Source: an uncultured Prevotellaceae bacterium (GTDB taxonomy: Bacteria; Bacteroidota; Bacteroidia; Bacteroidales; Bacteroidaceae). Taken from it: a stretch of DNA of 64,000 nt. The stretch is taken from NCBI GenBank assembly GCA_900319225.1, contig ONNV01000006.1:109274-173273 (forward strand). The letters run 5' to 3'. A program made the position numbers and the translations under genes. The stretch's first letter is position 1, and every line of letters begins with the position of its first letter. Below are positions 52,203 through 60,852 of this stretch, piece by piece. The notes under the pieces are model-generated. The model made no database searches. It saw nothing but the letters and a program-made list of their open reading frames with translations, and was not told the origin of the DNA.

Positions 52203-53293
52203 AGCACATCACCGTCCTGAACTGTAAATACTTTGTAATCCTGACCGCTACCCTCCAGGATTCCGTCAATATGGTTGCGGTCAACATCAGTTATGAATAC
52301 CTGCCCGAATTTGCTGTCATCGGCCACAAGAGATATGATACGGCCCACGCGAACGGCATCCAGACGGTCAAAGATATCATCCAGCAGCAGGATGGGACGC
52401 TTGCCGCATGACTCTGCCAGAAGTCTGTACTGTGCCAGTTTGAGGGCCACGAGATAACTCTTGTTCTGCCCCTGGGATCCCTCACGGCGTATGGGATAAC
52501 CGTCCAGATCCATCTCAAGTTCATCCTTGTGGATTCCGTGCAGCGAATAGCCCACCGCGCGCTCACGGCTGCGCCACTCTTCAAACTGAGCCATTAAATC
52601 TCCGCGCTCAGCATGTGACGTAAATTTAAGTGATACCTGCTCATTTGAATCACCTATCAGTGAGTACATCTCACGGAAATAGGGCACCAGAAGGTCCGTA
52701 AGCGCCTTACGTTTCTCATATATGCGCGTGCCCGTATCGGCCATGGTCTGCTCCCACATAAGGAACAGCTCACGGTCCGGCTCCACCTCCATCTTAAGCA
52801 GGGCGTTACGCTGCTGCACGGCCTTGTTATATGAAATGAGCAGTTTGAGATACTCCCGGTCATACTGGGAGATAATGATATCCATGAAACGGCGGCGCTC
52901 GTCACTTCCGCCCAGAATCAGCTCCACATCCTGCGGCGACACCATTACCAGCGGTATATAACCTATATGGTCCGAAAACCTCTGATACTCCTTGCCGTCA
53001 CGTTTCATCTGCTTGTGTCCCTTGGGGCGCGATACGCATCCTATCACGGTCTTGTCGCCAGTAGGCAGGCGGTATGTACCCTGCAACTGGTAGCATTCCG
53101 CACCGTGGCGGACGGTAAGCTGGTCGGTCAGGCTTATGGAACTGTGGCAGAATGAGAGGCAGTAGACCGCATCCAGAAGGTTGGTCTTGCCCATGCCGTT
53201 CTTGCCCACAAAACAGTTCAGCTTGGGCGAGAACTCAAGGTCTGCCTGAACTATATTGCGGTAGTCCTGCACAAACAGATGATCCAGTTGCAT
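52199..53293 (-). CDS. recF: DNA replication and repair protein RecF
   Basis: The ATG at 53293 (MQLDHLFVQDYRNIVQADLE) gives the normal RecF length of 364; an ATG at 53335 adds 14 unrelated residues. Motifs are GKNGMGKTNLLDAVY (Walker A), GSQGQNKSYLVALKLAQ (signature) and PILLLDDIFDRLDAVR (Walker B). RecF loads recombination proteins at gapped DNA. It is coupled to the DUF721 gene and divergent from the TPR gene. Confidence 0.95.
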   Translation of the reverse strand: MQLDHLFVQDYRNIVQADLEFSPKLNCFVGKNGMGKTNLLDAVYCLSFCHSSISLTDQLTVRHGAECYQLQGTYRLPTGDKTVIGCVSRPKGHKQMKRDGKEYQRFSDHIGYIPLVMVSPQDVELILGGSDERRRFMDIIISQYDREYLKLLISYNKAVQQRNALLKMEVEPDRELFLMWEQTMADTGTRIYEKRKALTDLLVPYFREMYSLIGDSNEQVSLKFTSHAERGDLMAQFEEWRSRERAVGYSLHGIHKDELEMDLDGYPIRREGSQGQNKSYLVALKLAQYRLLAESCGKRPILLLDDIFDRLDAVRVGRIISLVADDSKFGQVFITDVDRNHIDGILEGSGQDYKVFTVQDGDVL

Positions 53294-53413
53294 ATAGGGA
53301 TTTAATGGGGTTGATTCCTGTACAAAAGTAGTCAATTATATCCTTAGCAACACAATAACAGAGATATTCTTGTTTTTCTTTTGCCAAAATGTTTACGTAT
53401 AGTAAAAAATGAC

Positions 53414-53421
53414 TATTTTTG
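53414..53421 (+). promoter_or_regulatory. Bacteroidales -7 element
   Basis: TATTTTTG, 22 bp upstream of the TPR gene. Confidence 0.55.
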
Positions 53422-53443
53422 CACCCGCTAACAAAAAGACGAA

Positions 53444-54133
53444 ATGGCAAAGAAAGCAGCAAAACCTGTGGAAGCACAGGATCAGAAGGGCCTCGAAGAG
53501 GCATTGAGCAAGTCAGAGCAGTTTTTTGAGAACAACAAGAAGACCATCTTCAGTTGCCTCATAGCAATTATAGTAATCATTGCCGGTGGCATGCTTTACA
53601 ATGCCAAGGTTGCCCAGCCCCGCCAGATCAAGGCTGCCGAGGCAATATTCCCCGGTGAGACATATTTTGCAAACGGTGACTACTCAACCGCTCTGAACGG
53701 TGACGCTTACGGTTTTGATGGCTTTGAGGCACTCGCCAAGCAGTACAAGAGCACCAAGGCAGGTAAGCTGGCCGGTCTCTATGCAGGTCTCTGCTACGCT
53801 CAGCTTGACAGCATGGACATAGCTCAGAAGTATCTGGAGAAGTTCAGCGGCGATGACCAGATGGTTGCTCCCTCTGCAATGGGTGCATTGGCAAACTGCT
53901 ACGCCACTAACGGTCAGGTAAGCAAGGCTGCCAGCACATTTGAGAAGGCTGCCAAGAAGGCTGACAACAATCTGCTTTCACCTTACTTCTACCTTCAGGC
54001 CGGCATCCTGTACGAGTCACTTAACAAGCCTGCTCAGGCCCTCAAGCTCTACAAGATGATCAAGGTCAAGTATCCTGAGTCAAACGAGAGCCAGGAGATT
54101 GACAAGTACATTGCTCGTCTTACAAGCAAGTAA
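53444..54133 (+). CDS. Membrane-anchored tetratricopeptide repeat protein
   Basis: The 229-residue protein has a Lys-rich start, one membrane segment (IFSCLIAIIVIIAGGMLY, about 36-53) and then TPR-like helix pairs (LAGLYAGLCYAQLDSMDIAQKYL; MGALANCYATNGQVSKAASTF; YLQAGILYESLNKPAQALKLY). The build resembles YfgM-type proteins, which attend the Sec translocon, but that is only a similarity of layout. tRNA-Tyr lies 19 bp downstream on the same strand. Confidence 0.82.
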   Translation: MAKKAAKPVEAQDQKGLEEALSKSEQFFENNKKTIFSCLIAIIVIIAGGMLYNAKVAQPRQIKAAEAIFPGETYFANGDYSTALNGDAYGFDGFEALAKQYKSTKAGKLAGLYAGLCYAQLDSMDIAQKYLEKFSGDDQMVAPSAMGALANCYATNGQVSKAASTFEKAAKKADNNLLSPYFYLQAGILYESLNKPAQALKLYKMIKVKYPESNESQEIDKYIARLTSK

Positions 54134-54152
54134 AAGACAAGACATATAGGCT

Positions 54153-54235
54153 GGGTGAATTCCAGAGTGGCCAAATGGGGCAGACTGTAAATCTGCTGTC
54201 TCTCGACTTCGGTGGTTCGAATCCATCTTCACCCA
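54153..54235 (+). tRNA. tRNA-Tyr (GTA)
   Basis: The 83-nt sequence has acceptor arms GGGTGAA / TTCACCC with discriminator A, an anticodon loop CTGTAAA with GTA at 54187-54189, a long variable arm as in class II tRNAs, and GGTTCGAATCC in the T arm. CCA is not encoded. It is followed directly by a terminator hairpin. Confidence 0.95.
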
Positions 54236-54287
54236 CAAAGAAAGCGTCCTTCGGGGCGCTTTTTTTGTGGGCGGAGATGGATTCGAA
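54216..54287. repeat. Long inverted repeat covering the tRNA-Tyr 3' end and terminator
   Basis: The T-arm and 3' acceptor strand (54216-54249) are mirrored at 54254-54287 (TTTGTGGGCGGAGATGGATT...). Besides two G-T pairs and one A-C mismatch there is a one-base bulge near the loop. The inner part, AAAGCGTCC-TTCG-GGCGCTTTTTTT, is an intrinsic terminator. Confidence 0.88.
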
Positions 54288-54425
54288 GATGTACCTCTTT
54301 TTATTTCGCTACGCGAAAGCGCTCCATTACATTCCGCTTGGCGGCCCTCCGGGTCCGCGTTCTCGCTCCAAGCATTCGCTCGCCCCGATACGTTTGCACC
54401 TGCGTAAGATCAGTGTGCTGCGGGA

Positions 54426-54510
54426 GCCAATGGGGACGGTTCTTTTTGGCCCTCAGTGTAGAAAAAAAGCTCAGTGAAAATCAGGGCCAAAAAGAACCGT
54501 CCCTAATGGC
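54426..54510. repeat. REP-like element with spacer, GGGGACGGTTC type
   Basis: GCCAATGGGGACGGTTCTTT with TTGGCCCT is inverted at 54483-54510; a 30-nt A-rich middle separates the arms. The 54236-54550 stretch otherwise holds only the tRNA-linked hairpin and the proC promoter. Confidence 0.88.
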
Positions 54511-54520
54511 GGAAAAATTG

Positions 54521-54528
54521 TACCTTTG
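54521..54528 (+). promoter_or_regulatory. Bacteroidales -7 element for proC
   Basis: TACCTTTG, 22 bp upstream of the proC ATG. Confidence 0.6.
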
Positions 54529-54550
54529 CGCAACTAAACAATTCATTCTT

Positions 54551-55339
54551 ATGAAAATCACTATTATCGGCGCCGGAAACATGGGAGGCGCAATTGCAAG
54601 AGGATTTGCTGCAAAGAATGTTTTTGCAGCCAAGGATATTACCTGCTGCGACCGCAGTGATGCCACGCTTGATGCACTCAAGAAGGATGTCCCGGGTATC
54701 GGCACATCAAAGGATAACGCCCAGGCTGTAAAGGACGCAGACATTGTTCTGTTTGCCGTTAAGCCTTGGATCCTGCCGGCAGCCGTAGAGGAGGTTAAGG
54801 CCGCGTTGGACTACAAAAAACAGCTCATCATATCAATCGCAGCAGGCGTAGGCCTGGACCGTCTGGCCGAGCTTTTTGACAAGGGTGCCGATAAGCCCCA
54901 GGTAGTTTACCTCATCCCCAACATAGCAGTTGAGGTAGGTGCCGGTGTATTTTTCTACTGCTCAAACACTGCCAGCAAAGATAATCTGAACCTTATCCAG
55001 AAACTGTTTGGTCAGGTTGGATTCGCCAAGCAGGTTGAGGAGAAGCAGATGACCGCAGGTACAGCACTTGCATCTTGCGGAATTGCATATGTATTCCGAT
55101 ATATCCGCGCCAACGTTGAGGGCGGCGTAGAGATGGGATTCTACCCCAAGGATGCCCAAGAGATTGTTCTTGGCACCATCAAGGGCGCAGTTGAGTTGCT
55201 GCTTGCACACGGTTCACATCCCGAGCAGGAGGTTGATAAGGTAACCACCCCCGGCGGTATCACCATCAAGGGTCTGAACGCCATGGAGGAGGCCGGATTC
55301 ACCAACGCCGTAATCAAGGGTCTTAAGGCCGGCAAGTAA
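54551..55339 (+). CDS. proC: Pyrroline-5-carboxylate reductase
   Basis: The ATG at 54551 (MKITIIGAGNMGGAIARGFA) gives 262 residues; an open frame reaching back to 54212 covers the REP element and promoter and is not real. The Rossmann motif GAGNMGGAI, ISIAAGVGLDRL and the C-terminal TTPGGITIKGLNAMEEAGF signature identify ProC, which makes proline from pyrroline-5-carboxylate. Stop and start of the next gene overlap (TAATG). Confidence 0.95.
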   Translation: MKITIIGAGNMGGAIARGFAAKNVFAAKDITCCDRSDATLDALKKDVPGIGTSKDNAQAVKDADIVLFAVKPWILPAAVEEVKAALDYKKQLIISIAAGVGLDRLAELFDKGADKPQVVYLIPNIAVEVGAGVFFYCSNTASKDNLNLIQKLFGQVGFAKQVEEKQMTAGTALASCGIAYVFRYIRANVEGGVEMGFYPKDAQEIVLGTIKGAVELLLAHGSHPEQEVDKVTTPGGITIKGLNAMEEAGFTNAVIKGLKAGK

Positions 55340-55917
55340 TGAAACTGGTATATTTCCACGGATTCATGTCATCGGGAGCAAGCGGGACAGTAGAGAGCCT
55401 GCGCCACATGCTCCCCGAGCTTGAGGTATGCGCTCCCGATATCCCCGTCGACCCGGCCGAGGCACTGCCCTACCTTAAGCAGTACGTGGCCGATGAGCAG
55501 CCCGACATCATTGTTGGCACATCCATGGGTGCCATGTACGCCCAGCAGATGTTCGGATTCAAGAAGATTTGCGTGAACCCGTCATTCAATATGTCCACCA
55601 TGTCAAAGGTGATGAAGGCTAACACCACCTACCCTTTCCAGAACGGACGCAAGGACGGAGCCAAGACATTCAAGATTACCGGACAGATTGTAAAGAACTT
55701 CAATATGATGGAGCGCCAACAGTTCAAGGGTATCACCGATTTTGACCGCGAGAACACCTACGGTCTCTTTGGCAACCACGACACCACGGTCAACTGCTAC
55801 GACCTATTCAAGAAGTACTACACCAACGCCCAGCGCTTTGAAGGAGAGCACCGCCTCAACGACAAATCATTACGCACCGCCGTAGTACCACTGATCAAAC
55901 AGATTCTCAGTCTCTAG
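55339..55917 (+). CDS. YqiA/YcfP-type alpha/beta hydrolase
   Basis: The 192-residue protein starts MKLVYFHGFMSSGASGTVES and has the nucleophile elbow GTSMGAMYAQ (Ser near 62), as in YqiA esterases. A C-terminal H (EHRL) could be the catalytic His. The substrate is unknown. It is coupled to proC by a one-base stop/start overlap. Confidence 0.82.
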   Translation: MKLVYFHGFMSSGASGTVESLRHMLPELEVCAPDIPVDPAEALPYLKQYVADEQPDIIVGTSMGAMYAQQMFGFKKICVNPSFNMSTMSKVMKANTTYPFQNGRKDGAKTFKITGQIVKNFNMMERQQFKGITDFDRENTYGLFGNHDTTVNCYDLFKKYYTNAQRFEGEHRLNDKSLRTAVVPLIKQILSL

Positions 55918-55925
55918 CCCCCCGC

Positions 55926-56055
55926 ACCTTAGGGAGCCAGAAGATCCACAACGAGCTTTCCGTCCCTAAGGTCACGCTCGCACCTGCGTTTTCCCCGCGC
56001 AACCCCCTACCTTAGGGAGAGAATCCGCGCTACACGAGCTACACTTCCCTAACGT
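55926..56055. repeat. Two ACCTTAGGGA hairpin units
   Basis: Unit 1 has arms ACCTTAGGGA (55926-55935) and TCCCTAAGGT (55963-55972). Unit 2 has ACCTTAGGGA (56009-56018) and TCCCTAACGT (56046-56055). The loops share CGAGCT. This family is different from the GGGGAC elements. Confidence 0.75.
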
Positions 56056-56073
56056 CCACTGAAAAAATAAAGA

Positions 56074-56106
56074 AGAACGTCCGGACAATCCCGAACGTTC
56101 TTCATA
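56074..56106 (-). terminator. Terminator of the acyl-CoA ligase gene
   Basis: GAAGAACG...CGTTCTTC with a partly paired interior; on the minus strand TTTATTTTTTC follows. It lies 20 bp beyond the ligase stop. Confidence 0.65.
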
Positions 56107-56127
56107 TTTATGTGTTTTTCTGTGTGT

Positions 56128-57813
56128 TTACTTGTACAGGCCGCGGCGGATGCTGCGCTTGGGGGTCTTCTCAAACTCCTCAGTGCGGATCTCAAGCTTG
56201 GCAACCTGGGAGTAGCCGGGAAGCATCTCGTTGATCTTCTTACGGTCCTCCTCAAGATGAGCCAGAACCTGCTGCTGGTTGAGACCGGCTGTCTTTCCGG
56301 CTTCATAATCGGGGAATACCAAAGCTACGAGTTTGCGGTCGCGCTCAACTACCAGAACCTCAGATACAAGCTGCAGGTTCATGTACATATCCTCAATCTC
56401 CTCGGGATAGATATTCTGACCTGAGGGACCCAGTATCATGTTCTTGCTACGGCCCTTGATATAGATGTAACCCTGCTTGTCAATTGTACCAAGGTCACCG
56501 GTGTGGAACCAGCCCTCAGGGTCGATGACATCACGTGTGGCGTTGGGGTTCTTGTAGTAACCAAGCATCACGTTGTCACCACGTACAAGCAGCTCGCCTA
56601 TGTTTCCGGGAGCATCGCTGAATACCTCGACAGGACAGCCGGGGATGGCGATACCGCATGAACCGGCTCTGTACTTCTCCCAGTCAACATATGAGATAAG
56701 CGGAGCGCACTCGGTGCTGCCGTAACCTACGGTGTAGGGGAAGTGGAGCTTGCGCAGGATCTTCTCTACATCGGCATTCAGGGCGGCGCCACCTACAATC
56801 AGGCTGTCCATCTTACCACCGAATGCATCGATTATCTTGGTGCGGATCTTTCCGCCGATGATACGGTTGATGCCGGGGATAGCCATCAGTATCTTCATCA
56901 TGGGCTTCTCCATTACCGGCTGTATCTTCTGCTTGATTACCTTCTCAATTACCAGAGGAACGGTGATTACCAGAGTAGGCTTCTCCTCGGCGAATGCATC
57001 GAACAGGATCTTGGGTGAAGGCATCTTGCCCAGGTAGCAGATACTGGCGCCCAGCAGCAACTCAAACATGAGCTGGAATGCCAGACCGAACATATGAGCC
57101 ATAGGCAGGATTGAAACCACGGTCTCACCCTTGGTAAGAGGCAGAACGCCGCAAGCGAACTTGAGGTTTACCAGCATTGCGCGGTAAGGAACCATAACGC
57201 CCTTGGGATCACCTGTTGTGCCCGATGTGTAGTTCAGTACAGCCAGGTCATTAGTATCCTTCTCGGCCTCATACTTTACGTCATCCTTGCTGAAGCCCTT
57301 GGGATACTTTTTGTCAAAGGTCTCATCAAGGGTCTCCATAGCCTTGGTCAGCTCCTCGGAGCGGCTGAACTGGAGTGACATATCGTTCATAAGGATCATA
57401 CCCAGGATATTAGGCATCTCAGAGGGAACCATTCCGGCCATTACCACATCACCAACCATAAGGATCTTGGCCTCGGAGTGGTTTACCAGAGTATGTACGT
57501 TACCGGGTTTGAAATCATTCAGGATAGGTACGGGAATTGCACCGTATGTGTATACGCCAAAGAATGACACGCCCCATGCAAGACAGTTCTTACCGCAAAG
57601 GGCAACCTTATCACCACGTTTAACACCTGCGTTCTCAAGTATGATATGTACGCGTGCTACGCGCTTGGCAAGCTCGGCATATGTAATTCTCTCTCCGCGG
57701 AAATCGGCCAATGCGATATTGTCCCAATGACGGCGGAAACTGTCCTCAAACATCTTGATCACACTTGTGGCAGTCATGTCACAATTTGGAGTTCTGTTAA
57801 TAATTCTAGCCAT
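56128..57813 (-). CDS. AMP-dependent long-chain fatty acid CoA ligase-like enzyme
   Basis: The 561-residue protein carries the adenylate-forming motifs LNYTSGTTGDPKGVM (A3), VGYGSTECAPL (A5), GWFHTGDLGTID (A7) and KGRSKNMILGPSGQNIYPEEIED (A8). A C-terminal Lys is expected in KRSIRRGLYK. It activates a carboxylic acid, most likely a fatty acid, with ATP and CoA (or ACP). It is a single gene with a TACCTTTG promoter element at 57841. Confidence 0.92.
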   Translation of the reverse strand: MARIINRTPNCDMTATSVIKMFEDSFRRHWDNIALADFRGERITYAELAKRVARVHIILENAGVKRGDKVALCGKNCLAWGVSFFGVYTYGAIPVPILNDFKPGNVHTLVNHSEAKILMVGDVVMAGMVPSEMPNILGMILMNDMSLQFSRSEELTKAMETLDETFDKKYPKGFSKDDVKYEAEKDTNDLAVLNYTSGTTGDPKGVMVPYRAMLVNLKFACGVLPLTKGETVVSILPMAHMFGLAFQLMFELLLGASICYLGKMPSPKILFDAFAEEKPTLVITVPLVIEKVIKQKIQPVMEKPMMKILMAIPGINRIIGGKIRTKIIDAFGGKMDSLIVGGAALNADVEKILRKLHFPYTVGYGSTECAPLISYVDWEKYRAGSCGIAIPGCPVEVFSDAPGNIGELLVRGDNVMLGYYKNPNATRDVIDPEGWFHTGDLGTIDKQGYIYIKGRSKNMILGPSGQNIYPEEIEDMYMNLQLVSEVLVVERDRKLVALVFPDYEAGKTAGLNQQQVLAHLEEDRKKINEMLPGYSQVAKLEIRTEEFEKTPKRSIRRGLYK

Positions 57814-57840
57814 TTTGTCTTAATGTCAATAATTTTGCCG

Positions 57841-57848
57841 CAAAGGTA
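57841..57848 (-). promoter_or_regulatory. Bacteroidales -7 element
   Basis: TACCTTTG on the minus strand, 27 bp upstream of the ligase gene. Confidence 0.55.
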
Positions 57849-57982
57849 CTCCAAACACCTCGCCAAACGGAAAAAGCTCCGATTTTAGGGCCTTGCGGCA
57901 CCCCCGATGTGGCGAACTGCCGCTAATCGGCCCCCGGCAATTCACCCCACGCCCCTGATTTGGGCAGAAAGAAAAGATTTTC

Positions 57983-57990
57983 TATATTCG
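57983..57990 (+). promoter_or_regulatory. Bacteroidales -7 element variant
   Basis: TATATTCG, 25 bp upstream of the LytTR gene. Confidence 0.4.
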
Positions 57991-58015
57991 CATGTTCTAA
58001 AAAAATCGAGACAAT

Positions 58016-58828
58016 ATGAACAAGCTGCCTGATTACATGTTCACAAGGAGATTCCTTTTCCTTACGGTCTTGTTCATTGTGGTCTTTTCAATTCTGTTTC
58101 TGCAGCTCTACTCGCCGTTTTCATCGACCTACTGGTTATCATTGAGGGATTGTCATGAGATGCTTGGAACCGTAATAATGTATGCATTCTCGGTCCTGTT
58201 CCTGCTCTCAAGCAAGGTTCTGCTCATGGACCTTAACCGCCGATACGGTGTGAGTGGCTGGGGGCTGCTTGCTTTCTCAGTTGGCGAGGCCGTGATTGTA
58301 TCGGTCATATATGTAGCCATAACGATGCTTGTAAGGCAGGACGTAAAACTGAGCGACCTGTTCCCCAGGGCGCTGTTCTGCATACTGCTAATTCTGGTGA
58401 TACCTTATATAATAGCTTATCTGTATGGTTATGCGCACGGGCTCAAGATCCAGCCCGGAAGCAGTCCGTCAAAGCCCCAGGGAACGCTGATAGTATCAAT
58501 CCATGACAACAAGGGTAACATAAAGCTCTCTCTCAGGATCATGGATATACTCTATGCGGTATCTGAGGACAACTACGTGAAGATTTTCTATGAGCAGGAC
58601 GGGGTTGTGCGCAACTCAATGATACGCACCACCGCCAAGAATATAGAGGATGACCTGGAGGGTCTAATAACCCGATGCCATCGCTCATACCTTATCAATA
58701 TCGCCAAGGTCCGTTTCTTTAACAACGACCGCGACAATCTGTACGTAATTCTGGATCAGGAGGGTATCAACCCGATACCCGTTTCCCGCTCTTACCGCGA
58801 CGCAATAGCTTCGCTGCTTTCAAAGTGA
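58016..58828 (+). CDS. Membrane-embedded LytTR transcriptional regulator
   Basis: The 270-residue protein has four membrane segments in its first 145 residues (FLFLTVLFIVVFSILFL; GTVIMYAFSVLFLL; AVIVSVIYVAITMLV; LFCILLILVIPYIIAYLYG). A LytTR DNA-binding domain follows (about 165-268: DILYAVSEDNYVKIFYEQD, RCHRSYLINIAKV, PIPVSRSYRDAI). It is a one-component regulator with no receiver domain and should sense a membrane signal. It is monocistronic and followed by about 720 bp of non-coding DNA. Confidence 0.88.
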   Translation: MNKLPDYMFTRRFLFLTVLFIVVFSILFLQLYSPFSSTYWLSLRDCHEMLGTVIMYAFSVLFLLSSKVLLMDLNRRYGVSGWGLLAFSVGEAVIVSVIYVAITMLVRQDVKLSDLFPRALFCILLILVIPYIIAYLYGYAHGLKIQPGSSPSKPQGTLIVSIHDNKGNIKLSLRIMDILYAVSEDNYVKIFYEQDGVVRNSMIRTTAKNIEDDLEGLITRCHRSYLINIAKVRFFNNDRDNLYVILDQEGINPIPVSRSYRDAIASLLSK

Positions 58829-58840
58829 AAAGGCCAGCGA

Positions 58841-58910
58841 GTCCCACCGGGGACAGTCCCCTCTGTGCCATTTCACCGAAATGGCACAGGGGGACTGTCC
58901 CCAATGGGAC
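58841..58910. repeat. REP-like 70-bp palindrome, GACAGTCCCC type
   Basis: GTCCCACCGGGGACAGTCCC continuing CTCTGTGCCATTT is inverted after a 5-nt loop and ends GGGAC. Inner word as at 10081. Confidence 0.9.
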
Positions 58911-59521
58911 AAAAAAAAATGAATTCACTCGCGTGAACTCAATTTTTTCAATTTCCTCCGCAGGGACCTTTTCCCCTTGGAGTGAGCCTTGCAATTTTCA
59001 CAAATTCTCGGGCCCGAACCTAATTACTAACCTAATTACTAACCAATTAATGCTTATGAGAATTATCCTTTGTTTTCGACCGCAAAGGTCGGTACTTTTT
59101 CGATACGTTGTTACTTAAAAGATTTAAATCTGAATAAAACAACGTTAAAGAAATGATATCTTAAAAATCAGCACTAATTGCTTAATAATCAGTCAGTAAC
59201 AAACATTGTCGCGAATTTGCACCCCAAATCTCGCAGCCAAATGGTGCTCTAAACGCGCTCGGCATGCACCAAACTCCGCGCTGACAGGAGTGAAAATCAC
59301 GTCGCAAAGATAAGGTTTTACCGCCAAATCCGGTTCATTATCGGCAACATATCTGATGATAACCTGATCTGGATTGGGACCAACCCTATAGCCGGAGCCT
59401 TTCCGCCCTTGATAAAAGCTATAGCATAAAAAAAATGAATATATATACGTTTACAAGTTATCATATGAGCATTTTTAAGACCAATTTTGCCATTCATGCA
59501 TAATTGTTTGCCAAAAATTTA
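58911..59521. other. Long non-coding stretch
   Basis: No credible gene is seen. It holds two copies of AACCTAATTACT plus AACC (59017-59044) and otherwise AT-rich sequence. It could be a regulatory region for the GH43 gene or decayed DNA. Confidence 0.5.
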
Positions 59522-59529
59522 TATGTTTG
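59522..59529 (+). promoter_or_regulatory. Bacteroidales -7 element
   Basis: TATGTTTG, 22 bp upstream of the GH43 gene. Confidence 0.55.
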
Positions 59530-59551
59530 CACGTCCTAATTACAAAAAGTT

Positions 59552-60760
59552 ATGAAAGCAATAAAAGCCATCATTGCGACGGCCATTATTCCGATGGCCA
59601 TGTCGTGCACAAATTATTCCGGCAAACAGGTAGAGGTAACCGCAGTACGCGACAACAACGTGATCGTAAATGTTCCGCGCGGAGAGCAGGCCCCGCCCGC
59701 AAATCCCGGCCAGCGCAACTTTGGAGGCATGATGCCTATGGGAGGCACCAACCGTCCACGTGCCCAGCGTCCACAGGGACAGGGTCAGGCAGCTCAGCGT
59801 CCGCCTCAGATGCCCACCATGCAGCGTCCCACTCCGCAGGTACGCACAGTATCACTTAAGGAGCTCTCCATGAGTGACCCGTTCATATATCCGGATCCCG
59901 AGACCAAGACCTACTGGCTCACCGGCACCGGCGGTTCACTTTACAAGAGCACTGACTTGGAGATGTGGACAGGCCCATATAACGTAATCGATATCTCAGG
60001 CACTTGGATGCAGGGACAGTTCGTTGCTGCAGCCGAGATACATAAGTTCGGCGACAAGTTCTACTATGCCGGCACATGGAACAACCACGGTGTCTGCATC
60101 GAGCAGGTTCCTCGCCGTTACAACGTTCCGCTCAACCAGACACAGCTGCTTGTATCAGACAAGGTTGACGGCCCGTATCTGCCTCTGGTGAAGGACTCAC
60201 TGTTCTGTCTTGGCCCCACAGACTGGGATATCATAGACGGAACACTTTATGAGGAGAATGACACCGTTTACATGGTATTCGTTCACGAGTGGACTCAGAT
60301 CATTGACGGAACCATGGCTTACATGCCTCTGTCAAAGGACCTGACACACCGCCTGGCAGATCCCACCACCATATTCCGCGCATCGGAAGCAGCATGGTCC
60401 AAGGAGATGAACTCAATCGGCGAAGCTACGTTCGGAATGAGAATGCCGGGATGGGTAACCGATGGTCCTCAGATGTTCCGCACCGAGACCGGCCGACTGG
60501 GAATGCTCTGGTCCAGCTGGGGTGATAACCGTTACGCTAACGGAATCGCATGGTCTGAGAGTGGCAGCATTAAGGGCCCGTGGATCCAGGAGGAGGTATC
60601 ATTCAAGGGTGACAACTCAGGTCACGGAATGATATTCAAGACCTTTGAGGGTCAGCTTCTTTACTCAGTTCACCATGACGGCGGTACTGGCCGCAAGCCT
60701 GAAATCTGGACCGTTGACGCATCGGGCGACAACCTGATTCTTGGTAAGAGGATACATTAA
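59552..60760 (+). CDS. GH43-like glycoside hydrolase lipoprotein
   Basis: The 402-residue product has a lipobox (PMAMSC, Cys19), a Pro/Gln/Arg-rich linker (about 45-95) and a five-bladed GH43-type domain. Family landmarks are SDPFIYPDPETKTYWLTGTG (Asp as general base), DWDIIDGTLYEENDTVYMVF (Glu acid region) and GHGMIFKTFEGQLLYSVHHD. Related enzymes cleave arabinose or xylose residues; the exact sugar is unknown. It stands alone, with a hairpin terminator at 60787. Confidence 0.85.
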   Translation: MKAIKAIIATAIIPMAMSCTNYSGKQVEVTAVRDNNVIVNVPRGEQAPPANPGQRNFGGMMPMGGTNRPRAQRPQGQGQAAQRPPQMPTMQRPTPQVRTVSLKELSMSDPFIYPDPETKTYWLTGTGGSLYKSTDLEMWTGPYNVIDISGTWMQGQFVAAAEIHKFGDKFYYAGTWNNHGVCIEQVPRRYNVPLNQTQLLVSDKVDGPYLPLVKDSLFCLGPTDWDIIDGTLYEENDTVYMVFVHEWTQIIDGTMAYMPLSKDLTHRLADPTTIFRASEAAWSKEMNSIGEATFGMRMPGWVTDGPQMFRTETGRLGMLWSSWGDNRYANGIAWSESGSIKGPWIQEEVSFKGDNSGHGMIFKTFEGQLLYSVHHDGGTGRKPEIWTVDASGDNLILGKRIH

Positions 60761-60786
60761 TACACCTCTTATAATAAAATAATATG

Positions 60787-60815
60787 CAAACCGTGGGTGT
60801 TAAGCCCGCGGTTTG
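60787..60815 (+). terminator. Hairpin after GH43 gene
   Basis: CAAACCGTGGG pairs with CCCGCGGTTTG; a promoter-like TATCTTCG for the next gene follows at 60819-60826. Confidence 0.6.
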
Positions 60816-60818
60816 TTG

Positions 60819-60826
60819 TATCTTCG
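60819..60826 (+). promoter_or_regulatory. Bacteroidales -7 element variant
   Basis: TATCTTCG, 26 bp upstream of the aminotransferase gene. Confidence 0.4.
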
Positions 60827-60852
60827 CGTCTTAAACAGCAAACAGACAAAAA

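Noticed and set aside
54212-54550. N-terminal extension of proC
   Set aside because: It covers the tRNA 3' region, the REP element and the TACCTTTG promoter; ProC homologs start at MKITIIGAG.
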